The notes under the pieces are model-generated. The model made no database searches, was not told the origin of the DNA, and saw only the letters and a list, made by a program, of their open reading frames with translations. A stretch of 64,000 nucleotides of DNA from Psychrobacter alimentarius (GTDB lineage Bacteria > Pseudomonadota > Gammaproteobacteria > Pseudomonadales > Moraxellaceae), in NCBI RefSeq assembly GCF_001606025.1, contig NZ_CP014945.1, positions 1,550,001 to 1,614,000 of the forward strand. The letters are read 5' to 3'. Shown here piece after piece: positions 7,855 through 15,959 of the stretch. The stretch's first letter is position 1, and every line of letters starts with the position of its first letter. The position numbers and the translations under genes were made by a program.

Positions 7855-9534
7855 ATGGGATCTAATAAGACGTTACGAATTAGTAAGGAATTAATTTCAA
7901 TGGAAGAAAAGAAGCCATACTTATACTTAAACGCATTCTTGGCAAAGGATGAACATGCTTCGCTAGAAGCATCCGATTTCTTAAAAGGAACATCCCAAGT
8001 GAACGCTTATGATCTAGACAGCAAGCATGAGCTTGAAGGAAAGCTATTCGTAAAAATACCGGAAGAAAAGAAGCCAAAATGGAGTGCATTTACCGAGGGT
8101 ATTACAGGCGTTTCACTCGATGAACTTACTAATCGCTCTAGCTCGGCAGTTCTCATTATAAAAACAGCAAAGACTACAATGGCTTTTACCTTCGGTTATG
8201 GTCGGTTCTTGATAGACACAAAATACTTTGTTCATGACTTTGGGATAAAAACTGCACTCAATACGCTCAATCATGATAGCTTGCGCAGTGTTGACCTCTT
8301 CACTTTAGAAGATCAAGCCGTACAGAAAAAGTCGCAAGCATCGAGGGAATCAACGGTTGGAGTATTTGGTATTGATATTTCCAGAGATGTTTTACGAGCT
8401 GTTACTGGGTCACCAAAAACTAGCGTGAATTTAGAAAATATTTCAGGCGGTGATTCTGTATACTCCTTTGCTATAAAGATTGATGTCGATGAAATATCAA
8501 GCTTGGTAGATTTGCTTTCTAACTACTATAGTAATGACTCATATAAAAATGGATTTTCATGGGTTGACAATATTAGGAAGGTTAAAGGAAATTCAGAAAT
8601 CAATAGTCTGGACGAAAAGCTACTTGAAAAAATTAAATTAAAGAGTTTAGACATAACAATAACTCTTCCTGAGATTGTTCAATGGGATGCGATTTATGGT
8701 TTTAGTTTTACTCGCTCTAAGTGTTCAATAAAGCCAATAATTGAGACAAGTAATTATTTTGACAGTTTAGATATTGCAGCGGTTTCAATTGATTCAATTA
8801 AACGGGACCGATTGTTCGTATATGATGTTCACGAAAATGAATCCTCATATAAAATATATAAATGCATTTATTTTGAATATAAAGAAGCAAATAATACTTA
8901 TATATTGTTCGCGGGTTTATGGTATGAAATTGATAATAGTTTTATGTCTAGAATTGATTCTGTTCTTGCTCAAATAAATATATCAAACTTGATTTTCCCC
9001 AAGATCTATGTATGGGAAGAAACTAAAGATGAGCAGCTAAAATCAAAAATTGAAACTGAAGGCGACTACAATGAAAGGGTTGCTAATGACCATTCTTATC
9101 ACTTGCTTGATAAGAAGCTGATAAAAAGTAACAAGACAACCTCATCTATTGAACTTTGCGATTTGATGACCGATAACAAACAGTTTATTCATGTAAAGCA
9201 TAGAAAAGGAGGTTCAGCTGGTTTAAGCCACTTATTCGCTCAAGGTAGCGTTTCTGCTGAAATCTTACTTGGTGACAAAGAGTTTAGGAAAAAAGCACGG
9301 AAAGTTTTGAAAAAAGTCAGCAGCGGCTTGCAGGATAGCGTTTCACTTGACAATTTCAAAAGTGATGGAGTTGAAGTCGTCTTCTTAATTTTAGGCGAAG
9401 ATTCAGCTAGCCTAAAGAGTAACTTGCCATTCTTTAGTAAAGTTAACCTATCGAAGGCATTTGAAAATCTTTCTCAAAGAGGGTTTAAAGTAACTATTTC
9501 AGGTGTTGATACAGAGCTGAAACTTGATACATAA
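7855..9534 (+). CDS. DUF6119 / TIGR04141 family sporadically distributed protein
   Basis: The 559-residue cytoplasmic protein has no membrane segments. The N-terminal LYLNAFLAKDEHASLEA, then AFTFGYGRFLI around residue 115, FGIKTALNTLNHDSLRSVD and GVFGIDISRDVLRAVTG are landmarks I recognise from the DUF6119/TIGR04141 family. The C-terminal half has conserved WYEIDNSF and FIHVKHRKGGSAGLSHLFAQ. Biochemical function is unknown; its patchy distribution beside mobile or defence genes suggests a role in genetic conflict. AGGA about ten bases before the ATG supports this start, but an internal ATG at codon 16 is possible. The gene is AT-rich, stands alone, and follows 900 bases of decayed sequence, all suggesting acquisition by transfer. 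Confidence 0.8.
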   Translation: MGSNKTLRISKELISMEEKKPYLYLNAFLAKDEHASLEASDFLKGTSQVNAYDLDSKHELEGKLFVKIPEEKKPKWSAFTEGITGVSLDELTNRSSSAVLIIKTAKTTMAFTFGYGRFLIDTKYFVHDFGIKTALNTLNHDSLRSVDLFTLEDQAVQKKSQASRESTVGVFGIDISRDVLRAVTGSPKTSVNLENISGGDSVYSFAIKIDVDEISSLVDLLSNYYSNDSYKNGFSWVDNIRKVKGNSEINSLDEKLLEKIKLKSLDITITLPEIVQWDAIYGFSFTRSKCSIKPIIETSNYFDSLDIAAVSIDSIKRDRLFVYDVHENESSYKIYKCIYFEYKEANNTYILFAGLWYEIDNSFMSRIDSVLAQINISNLIFPKIYVWEETKDEQLKSKIETEGDYNERVANDHSYHLLDKKLIKSNKTTSSIELCDLMTDNKQFIHVKHRKGGSAGLSHLFAQGSVSAEILLGDKEFRKKARKVLKKVSSGLQDSVSLDNFKSDGVEVVFLILGEDSASLKSNLPFFSKVNLSKAFENLSQRGFKVTISGVDTELKLDT

Positions 9535-9644
9535 CAAGTTACTCCACTACTTGAACGTTATGAACCCCTACTTCTCATTTGATTATACAAAATAGCACAA
9601 CCTAGCGTTTTAACCACTTCGAAGCTGGACGACTCTGTTTATAA

Positions 9645-9678
9645 CAAAAAGGCTCAATCGGTCATAACCAATTGAGCC
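9645..9678 (-). terminator. Terminator of the old-yellow-enzyme gene
   Basis: GGCTCAATCGGT (9651-9662) and ACCAATTGAGCC (9667-9678) form a 12-bp stem with one mismatch. On the minus strand it is followed by five T (A run at 9646-9650), just past the stop of the gene at 9695. Confidence 0.75.
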
Positions 9679-9694
9679 AGTATTGCCTATATGC

Positions 9695-10789
9695 TTACTC
9701 TATTGGAGAAGGCTTACCATGTGGGCTTGAGCGCAGATATTGTTTAGGCGCTTTTACCTTTGCGCCAAGCTTTGCAGCAGCGTGCCAAGGCCAGTGCGGG
9801 TCATAAAGCATGCCTCGTGCCAATGCAACTGCATCCGCTTGCTGCTTGGTGATGATGCTTTGCGCTTGCTCGGCTTCGGTGATTAAGCCTACTGCGATGA
9901 CGGGTATATTGACCGCTTCTTTTATCGCGGCGGCAAAAGGCACTTGATAGCTCGCTTCCACAGGGATTTGCTGCTCTGGGCTCAGTCCTGCGGTACTCAC
10001 ATGGATATAATCACAGCCTAATGCTTCTAATGCTTTAGCCAGCTCGATCGTTTGGGTAAGGTCCCAGCCGCCTTCGACCCAATCGGTTGCAGACACTCGC
10101 ACACCCACGGGCTTGTCACTTGGAAACTCAGCTCGAACTGCTTTAAATACGTCAAGTAACAAGCGCATTCTGTTCTCAAGACTGCCGCCGTATTGATCAT
10201 CACGTTTGTTAGAAAGTGGCGATAAAAACTGATGTAATAGGTAACCGTGCGCACCATGAATCTCAATCAAGTCAAGACCCAGCGCATCGGCGCGTTTTGC
10301 CGCATTGACAAAATCGCTTATTAACTCGTCAATGTCATTTTGAGTCATTGCTGTAGGCACGGTAGAGCTTTCATCATATGCCAGCGCCGACGGTGCCACC
10401 GTTTGCCAACCATTTACCTTATCAGGGGCAATCGACCCGCCGCCGTCCCATGGCTTTTCGGTTGACGCTTTACGCCCAGCATGCGCAAGTTGTACGCCAA
10501 TCGGCATCGGGCTGTACTGTCTGATAGCTGTTAGCGTTTTATCTAGTGCCGCTTGCGTTCGGTCATCCCATAATCCCAAATCAGCATAGCTGATACGTCC
10601 TTGTGAATTGACCGCAGTTGCTTCTAAGATAAGTAGTCCTGCGCCGCTCAAACTCATTTGGCCTAAATGGATTGTATGCCAATCGCTTGCCGCGCCATCA
10701 TTGGCAGAGTACTGGCACATGGGTGCGATTATAATACGGTTGTCTAATGTGAGTTGCCCAAGTGTCAAAGGCGAAAAAAGTTGGCTCAT
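9695..10789 (-). CDS. NADH:flavin oxidoreductase, old yellow enzyme (YqjM/XenA-like)
   Basis: This 364-residue TIM-barrel FMN enzyme reduces activated C=C bonds or nitro-compounds with NAD(P)H. IIIAPMCQYSANDG carries the cysteine that tunes the flavin in class III (YqjM/XenA) enzymes. GVQLAHAGRKAS supplies the FMN/substrate residues, EIHGAHGYLLHQFLSPLSNK contains the active-site histidines, and YGGSLENRMRLLLDV, AVGLIT and ALARGMLYDPHWPWHAAAKL are family signatures. Length is normal. It stands alone, with a terminator after it and about 475 bases before the next gene. The physiological substrate is unknown; stress detoxification of electrophiles is a common role. Confidence 0.95.
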   Translation of the reverse strand: MSQLFSPLTLGQLTLDNRIIIAPMCQYSANDGAASDWHTIHLGQMSLSGAGLLILEATAVNSQGRISYADLGLWDDRTQAALDKTLTAIRQYSPMPIGVQLAHAGRKASTEKPWDGGGSIAPDKVNGWQTVAPSALAYDESSTVPTAMTQNDIDELISDFVNAAKRADALGLDLIEIHGAHGYLLHQFLSPLSNKRDDQYGGSLENRMRLLLDVFKAVRAEFPSDKPVGVRVSATDWVEGGWDLTQTIELAKALEALGCDYIHVSTAGLSPEQQIPVEASYQVPFAAAIKEAVNIPVIAVGLITEAEQAQSIITKQQADAVALARGMLYDPHWPWHAAAKLGAKVKAPKQYLRSSPHGKPSPIE

Positions 10790-11264
10790 GGTGAATCCTT
10801 AAAAAACGCGCCTAAAGGCACGGAAAATAATATGCAAAAGTGATATAAATTATTTATGGTCGATGCTCTTTAAAAGAGACGTAAGACTGGGATGAGTGCT
10901 GCGCAGTCTTTGTATTAACAGCACGCAACAAAAATCTATACCAGTCTCACATCATGATGAACGTATCTATTTTACTGAGAACTGACTATATGTGATGACC
11001 GCTTAAATAGTTGATGGGGATGACTTGTTATTTTTATAGGGCACATCTAACGGCAGGTCGTTACGGTTATGCATTAGTCGTTTAAAAATTGTTAGTAGGT
11101 ATTTCTTCGTATGATGTTTCACTACTCGGTTTTTGCTGCAATGCTTTTGCAAGGTATAGAACGGCTAGAGAGCCGCTATCTTGGCTTAAGTGGATTGTCG
11201 ATTAACAACTATCGATTTGTTATGACTAAAATGCAGATGAACGAGATGAAAATAACCTTATAAA
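10790..11264. other. Intergenic region, no gene seen
   Basis: About 475 bases between the start of the old-yellow-enzyme gene and the end of the iclR gene. I see no convincing gene. It should contain the promoter of the reductase. Confidence 0.5.
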
Positions 11265-12110
11265 TTAGCTAATGTACAGATTGTCTTCAATGCTATTTTT
11301 CATATGTAGCAGGCGAGGGGCGATGTCTTCTTCTAGTTTGTCACGACTAAGGACGAAGCTTGGTGCCCCGCAGTTAAAGGTCAATAGGCCTTCAGTCGGA
11401 TGCATCAATGCTGTGGCAACCGCATTGACGTCTTTTTGCCATTCACTGATAGAAAAACAATAGCCGTAATCGTCATAATCTTTAAAAGCCTTATCGAGCC
11501 CGCGTCTGATCTTTAACCAATCCTCTTTATGCTTCGTACGAATGGCATCCAGTATGAATTCTTGCTCAGCTTGCGGCATGCTGGCTAGGCAGGCTCTTCC
11601 CATTGAGCTTAAATGAATCGGTAAATACGAGCCGACATTGCGTCGCATGGTCGTGGTGCTAGATCCTTGCACAACATTGAGATACACCATCGTTAGGCGA
11701 TCACGAGTGGCCATAGCCACGGCACTGTTAGCATAGTCTGCCAACTCTTCCATAAAGGGGGTGACCAAATTATTAATAGAGATATTGGCCATCATGGTAT
11801 AGCCGAACCCCAACACGCCTACAGAAAGTTGATACTTGCTACTATTTGGAGATTGCTTTAAATAACCTAACTTGACTAAGGTATAAGTGAGACGCGTGAT
11901 GGTTCCTTTAGGAAGCCCTGTTAATTGACTTAACTCTTGGTTTCCTAAAAAAGGGCGTTGCGGGGTAAAACAACGCAATAGCTCAAGTCCTCGAGCCAAA
12001 GCAGTGATGAACTGTCTATCGTTTTGATCTCTCATCTCTGCAATGGGCTCTAGCAACTCAATATGCGTCGTATTATTAGCACCTTCGTCTGTAGGATTTT
12101 TAGTGGTCAT
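11265..12110 (-). CDS. IclR family transcriptional regulator
   Basis: The protein has 281 residues. A winged helix-turn-helix spans about residues 35-95 (ALARGLELLRCF, FLGNQELSQLTGLPKGTITR) and an IclR effector-binding domain follows (residues ~110-270, with LPIHLSSMGRACLASMP and DYDDYGYCFSISEWQKDVN). Such proteins control aromatic- or carboxylic-acid catabolic genes in Moraxellaceae (PcaU/PobR group). It lies downstream of, and in the same direction as, a transporter of the aromatic-acid symporter type. A near-palindrome upstream of it at 12228 also occurs twice in front of the catabolic genes, so it is the likely regulator of the whole 11-21 kb cluster and probably of itself. Confidence 0.93.
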   Translation of the reverse strand: MTTKNPTDEGANNTTHIELLEPIAEMRDQNDRQFITALARGLELLRCFTPQRPFLGNQELSQLTGLPKGTITRLTYTLVKLGYLKQSPNSSKYQLSVGVLGFGYTMMANISINNLVTPFMEELADYANSAVAMATRDRLTMVYLNVVQGSSTTTMRRNVGSYLPIHLSSMGRACLASMPQAEQEFILDAIRTKHKEDWLKIRRGLDKAFKDYDDYGYCFSISEWQKDVNAVATALMHPTEGLLTFNCGAPSFVLSRDKLEEDIAPRLLHMKNSIEDNLYIS

Positions 12111-12227
12111 ATAGTATTTTTATCTCAATTAAGTTCATATAAATATGATAGTAAACGCACAATTCGCGGTAATAATATTATATTAAAGACACGACTAAGA
12201 GATTCACAAAGGTATTATAATCTATTT

Positions 12228-12240
12228 CGCTATGCGGTAC
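12228..12240. promoter_or_regulatory. Putative IclR operator upstream of iclR
   Basis: CGCTATGCGGTAC lies about 120 bases before the iclR start. The same core CGC(A/T)ATGCGGTA occurs at 14947 and 15061 in the divergent catabolic promoter region. Spacing and sharing suggest autoregulation; binding itself is inferred. Confidence 0.5.
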
Positions 12241-12255
12241 ATACATGGACGACTA

Positions 12256-13521
12256 TTATGCTTTTTGTGGGTCATATTGCTGTTCTTTGATAAATAGGGT
12301 TGGAATAAGGCCACATAAGAAGTACGCGCCTGCCATGAGCAATAGGCCTGCGCCGATAGAGTTGTGCATGGCCATATAACCAATGGCGACAGGGGCAATC
12401 ACTGAGCCGAGTCGTCCAAGATTAAAAGCACCGCCAATCGCCGTTCCGCGAATAGCGGTGGGGAAGCTTTCGGTTAAATAGGTGGCATTAATGGCATAAG
12501 GAATACCATATAAGAAACCAAAGGTAATCATCAGCCAGCCGATGTTTTCCGGTGTATGCATATATACCAAAATAGGAATAAATAAGGCGGTACCCATCGT
12601 GCCAAAGGCAAACACGATTTTGCGACCGATTTTATCAGCGACAAGGCCTGCGACGACTTTAGCAAACATCATAGTCAAATAAGTACCCGCCATGTAGAGT
12701 GCCATCTCTTTAAATTTTATGCCAAGCTCGGTTTCTAAATAAGAAGGTAGCCAGTTACTGACCCCAAAATAACCAAAGAGTAGTAATCCTGAGCTCATCG
12801 ACCATAAGATAAACATCAAGCGATGCTTTGGATTTTCAAAGATGGCTTTATAAGGATTTTCAGGTTTTTGTAGAGGGTCTTTTGCGCCACTGAGTTTGAG
12901 CGCGCGCGCCGCTTTCCAAGACTGCGGCTCAGGAATCAAAAAATACATAGAGATTGAGAGAAGAATAGGGATAAAGGTTAAGAGGTATAAGGTGCGCCAG
13001 CCATAACTTGGAATGATCCAAGCGGAGATGCTTGTGATTACTAAAGACCCTAAGGTAAAACCTGTCATCAATGCGGCAAGTACCGTCGTTCGATGTTTAG
13101 TCGGCACCATCTCAGACATCAAGGTATTGGTTGCGATATACAAACTACCAAGACCCAAGCAGGCGACAAATCGTAAGCCCACAAACTGCTCATAGCTCTG
13201 CACAAATCCGCTAAAACCAGACAAGATAGAAAACATTGCCGTTGCAATTACAATAACCCGTACTCGCCCAAAACGATCACAGGCCCAGCCGCCAAAAACC
13301 CCGCCGATGGCCATACCAAATAATGACCAACTGCCAAGCGCGCCAGCTTGAACATTGGTCAATCCAAATTCTTGCTTCAAACTTGAGAGAGTAAAGGCGA
13401 GAATACCAATATCGGCACCGTCACATAACAAGACTAAAAAACAAAAAAAGAACGCCAGTTTCCAAGGTTGCTTTTGTGCAGCACCCAAGTCTGGATCCGA
13501 AGTTATAGCAGCACTTTTCAC
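12256..13521 (-). CDS. MFS transporter, aromatic acid:H+ symporter type
   Basis: This twelve-segment major-facilitator protein probably imports an aromatic or dicarboxylic acid with protons. LCDGADIGILAF in the first segment and GGWACDRFGRVRVIV in the 2-3 loop are hallmarks of the AAHS group (BenK, PcaK, MucK, VanK), which is usually ~420-450 residues. I chose GTG at 13521 (421 residues; VKSAAITSDPDLG...) because AAGGA at 13532-13536 lies ten bases before it. The longer frame back to 13611 adds an unlikely polar tail. It lies between the acyl-CoA dehydrogenase and iclR on the same strand, which ties transport to the beta-oxidation genes. Confidence 0.93.
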   Translation of the reverse strand: MKSAAITSDPDLGAAQKQPWKLAFFFCFLVLLCDGADIGILAFTLSSLKQEFGLTNVQAGALGSWSLFGMAIGGVFGGWACDRFGRVRVIVIATAMFSILSGFSGFVQSYEQFVGLRFVACLGLGSLYIATNTLMSEMVPTKHRTTVLAALMTGFTLGSLVITSISAWIIPSYGWRTLYLLTFIPILLSISMYFLIPEPQSWKAARALKLSGAKDPLQKPENPYKAIFENPKHRLMFILWSMSSGLLLFGYFGVSNWLPSYLETELGIKFKEMALYMAGTYLTMMFAKVVAGLVADKIGRKIVFAFGTMGTALFIPILVYMHTPENIGWLMITFGFLYGIPYAINATYLTESFPTAIRGTAIGGAFNLGRLGSVIAPVAIGYMAMHNSIGAGLLLMAGAYFLCGLIPTLFIKEQQYDPQKA

Positions 13522-13673
13522 AATATATATATCCTTATTGTTGTGAGAGTAAAACACTATAGTGACGTGACTAACATGAATGAGGTATCTGCGTCCTAGC
13601 AAATACCTCAATACGCTTTGATAAAGTTAATGCCTGCTGATACTCAAACCAATGGCATTGAAAGAAGTGCGCA

Positions 13674-14828
13674 TTACTCGCTCACTTCTTTGATCATATT
13701 GCGTGCAATGATGATTTGCTGAATCTGAGTCGTCCCTTCATATAAGCGGTATAAACGCACATCACGATAAAAGCGCTCAATACCATAATCGGCGATATAG
13801 CCTGCGCCGCCATGAATCTGAACGGCTCTATCAGCGACGCGGCCACACATTTCGGTGGCAAACATTTTGGCGCATGAGGACTCTGTAATGACATCTTTGC
13901 CTTCATCACGTAAACGCGCTGCATCTAACACCATAGATTTGGCTGCATAAATCTCTGCCTTTGAATCGGCAAGCATCGCTTGAATGAGCTGAAAATTGGC
14001 AATGGGTTGTCCAAACTGTTTGCGATCTACCGCATAATGCAGCGCGTCATTTAACATACGTGTAGCAGCGCCTGTACTGGCAGCCGCGATATGTAAACGC
14101 CCTTTATCCAGCACTTTCATGGCAGTTTTGAAACCCACACCTTCTACACCACCTATTAACGCACTGGCAGGCACGACGCAGTTATCAAAAATTACGTCAC
14201 AAGTGTGAGCGCCTTTTTGTCCCATTTTTTTATCAATTTTGCCGAGTGTGATACCAGGCGTGTCACTCTCAACGATAAATGCTGAGATGCCCCCTGATCT
14301 TTTATTTTCGGGGTCAGTACGGGCCATCACAGTAAATACGCCAGCTTGAGGGGCATTGGTTATATAACGTTTGGTGCCATTGAGTACATAGTTGTCACCA
14401 TCTTTAATGGCGGTGGTTCGAAGTGAAGCAGCATCCGAGCCTGACTCTGGTTCGGTCAAGCAAAAAGAGCCGATAATTTCACCGCTCGCAAGTTTTGGCA
14501 GATATTTTTGTTTTTGTTCTTCGGTACCGTCAATTACAAGACCGGACGAGCCAATACCATTGTTCGTGCCTATTAATGAGCGAAAGGCAGGTGAGGTACG
14601 CCCCAATTCAAAAGCCACAATGACTTCCTCTTCCATCGTTAGGCCAAGTCCACCGTAGGCTTCAGGAATAGTCAGTCCAAACAAACCCAATTCACGCATT
14701 TGCTCAATGATATCTTCTGGCAGACGATCGTTTTCTGCTACCCAATCCTCTTTTGGTATCAGTTGGTCGGTGACAAACTGACGGACGGTTTGGACGATAT
14801 GGTCGAGTACTTCCTTATCTCTAATCAT
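13674..14828 (-). CDS. Acyl-CoA dehydrogenase
   Basis: This 384-residue FAD enzyme introduces the alpha,beta double bond into an acyl-CoA. Motifs are SFCLTEPESGSDAASL (FAD and substrate loop), a middle domain with KMGQKGAHTCDVIFDNC, and the C-terminal GGAGYIADYGIERFYRDVR followed by YEGTTQIQ, which holds the usual catalytic-base region. Length is typical. It is divergent from the enoyl-CoA hydratase gene with 279 bases between, a region holding two copies of the putative operator. With the plus-strand genes it forms a complete beta-oxidation set. The chain type (short, dicarboxylic or aryl-alkyl) cannot be read from sequence. Confidence 0.95.
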   Translation of the reverse strand: MIRDKEVLDHIVQTVRQFVTDQLIPKEDWVAENDRLPEDIIEQMRELGLFGLTIPEAYGGLGLTMEEEVIVAFELGRTSPAFRSLIGTNNGIGSSGLVIDGTEEQKQKYLPKLASGEIIGSFCLTEPESGSDAASLRTTAIKDGDNYVLNGTKRYITNAPQAGVFTVMARTDPENKRSGGISAFIVESDTPGITLGKIDKKMGQKGAHTCDVIFDNCVVPASALIGGVEGVGFKTAMKVLDKGRLHIAAASTGAATRMLNDALHYAVDRKQFGQPIANFQLIQAMLADSKAEIYAAKSMVLDAARLRDEGKDVITESSCAKMFATEMCGRVADRAVQIHGGAGYIADYGIERFYRDVRLYRLYEGTTQIQQIIIARNMIKEVSE

Positions 14829-14943
14829 GTATTTCTTCCTTGTTGAAACAATGGCTAAGCTTGCTTAATGAGGGTGTTACGGTTCATTCGAATAAACAGC
14901 ATAATAGATAGCTTGTTAAATTACAATGATTTTGGTTTAAAAA

Positions 14944-14957
14944 ACCGCAATGCGGTA
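14944..14957. promoter_or_regulatory. Putative IclR operator, site 1 of divergent promoter
   Basis: ACCGCAATGCGGTA contains the perfect palindrome CCGCA-A-TGCGG. It is about 115 bases upstream of the acyl-CoA dehydrogenase start on the minus strand and matches the core found at 12228 and 15061. Confidence 0.55.
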
Positions 14958-15060
14958 TTTAACGACAATTGAATATATTAGAATTATGGTCTTCTTTTAA
15001 TAATATCTGTGGTTGTCTCTTCACAAATAGAAATAAACAGTATATATTGGAATTAAATAT

Positions 15061-15074
15061 CGCTATGCGGTATT
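15061..15074. promoter_or_regulatory. Putative IclR operator, site 2 of divergent promoter
   Basis: CGCTATGCGGTATT, 34 bases before the enoyl-CoA hydratase start. It shares CGC(A/T)ATGCGGTATTTA with site 1, and the two sites are about 116 bases apart, close to eleven helical turns. Confidence 0.55.
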
Positions 15075-15107
15075 TATTGTTTACAAAGGTTTAAAAGGAA
15101 TGGTGTC

Positions 15108-15884
15108 ATGGAAGAGCAAACAATTTTGATTGAGTCGCCAGTGAATGGTGTTTGCGTGATCACGCTCAATCGACCCAAAGTTCGCAATGCGTTAAATACT
15201 GAATTGCGTCAGAAACTGGCAGATATCTTTATCCAACTCAATGACGAGCCACAGACTAAAGCCATTGTGCTGACTGGTGGTGATAAGGTATTCGCAGCTG
15301 GTGCTGACGTTAATGATTTTTTGACGGCAAAAACAGTCGATGTATATCTACGTCATAGTGAGCGTTATTGGGATGCGATTACCAACTGTCGCAAGCCAAT
15401 CATTGCTGCGGTCAATGGTTATGCGCTTGGCGGTGGCTGTGAGCTGGCTATGCATGCTGACATCATTGTGGCTGGCAAGTCCGCTAAATTTGGTCAACCA
15501 GAAATCAAAATTGGGCTGATGCCAGGAGCTGGAGGCACGCAGCGATTGTTTCGCGTGATTGGCAAGCATAAAGCCATGAAGCTGATACTGACAGGCGATA
15601 TGATCAGCGCTGAGGCCGCGGATCAAATGGGACTGGTCTCTGAAGTGGTTGACGATGAAACCACCATCAAGCGTGCCATTGAGATTGCTGAAAAATTGGC
15701 AGGTTACTCGCCCATAGCGTTGATGCAAATCAAAGAAGTGGCCAATCTTGGGGTCGATATGCCGCTACAGGCTGCGTTGGCTTTGGAGCGTAAAGCCTTT
15801 CAGATTTTGTTTGATACCGAAGATCAAAAAGAGGGCGTGAAGGCCTTTTTGGAAAAACGCGACGCCAATTATAAAGGTCAGTAG
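15108..15884 (+). CDS. Enoyl-CoA hydratase
   Basis: This 258-residue crotonase-fold enzyme hydrates trans-2-enoyl-CoA. Both catalytic glutamates are visible, one in GYALGGGCELAM and one in FGQPEIKIGLMPGAGGTQRL, as in mitochondrial-type hydratases. The oxyanion-hole segment FAAGADVNDF is present. Length and spacing are normal, resembling PaaF and fatty-acid enzymes. A good AAGGA (TTTAAAAGGAATGGTGTC) precedes the ATG. It is the first gene of the plus-strand catabolic run, 75 bases before the 3-hydroxyacyl-CoA dehydrogenase, with the operator just upstream. Confidence 0.95.
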   Translation: MEEQTILIESPVNGVCVITLNRPKVRNALNTELRQKLADIFIQLNDEPQTKAIVLTGGDKVFAAGADVNDFLTAKTVDVYLRHSERYWDAITNCRKPIIAAVNGYALGGGCELAMHADIIVAGKSAKFGQPEIKIGLMPGAGGTQRLFRVIGKHKAMKLILTGDMISAEAADQMGLVSEVVDDETTIKRAIEIAEKLAGYSPIALMQIKEVANLGVDMPLQAALALERKAFQILFDTEDQKEGVKAFLEKRDANYKGQ

Positions 15885-15959
15885 CGTGTGGTTTGCTAAG
15901 GATAAGCAGACTCGTTTTTGAAAATAAAATTATTCAACAAGATCATATAAAGGACTACT

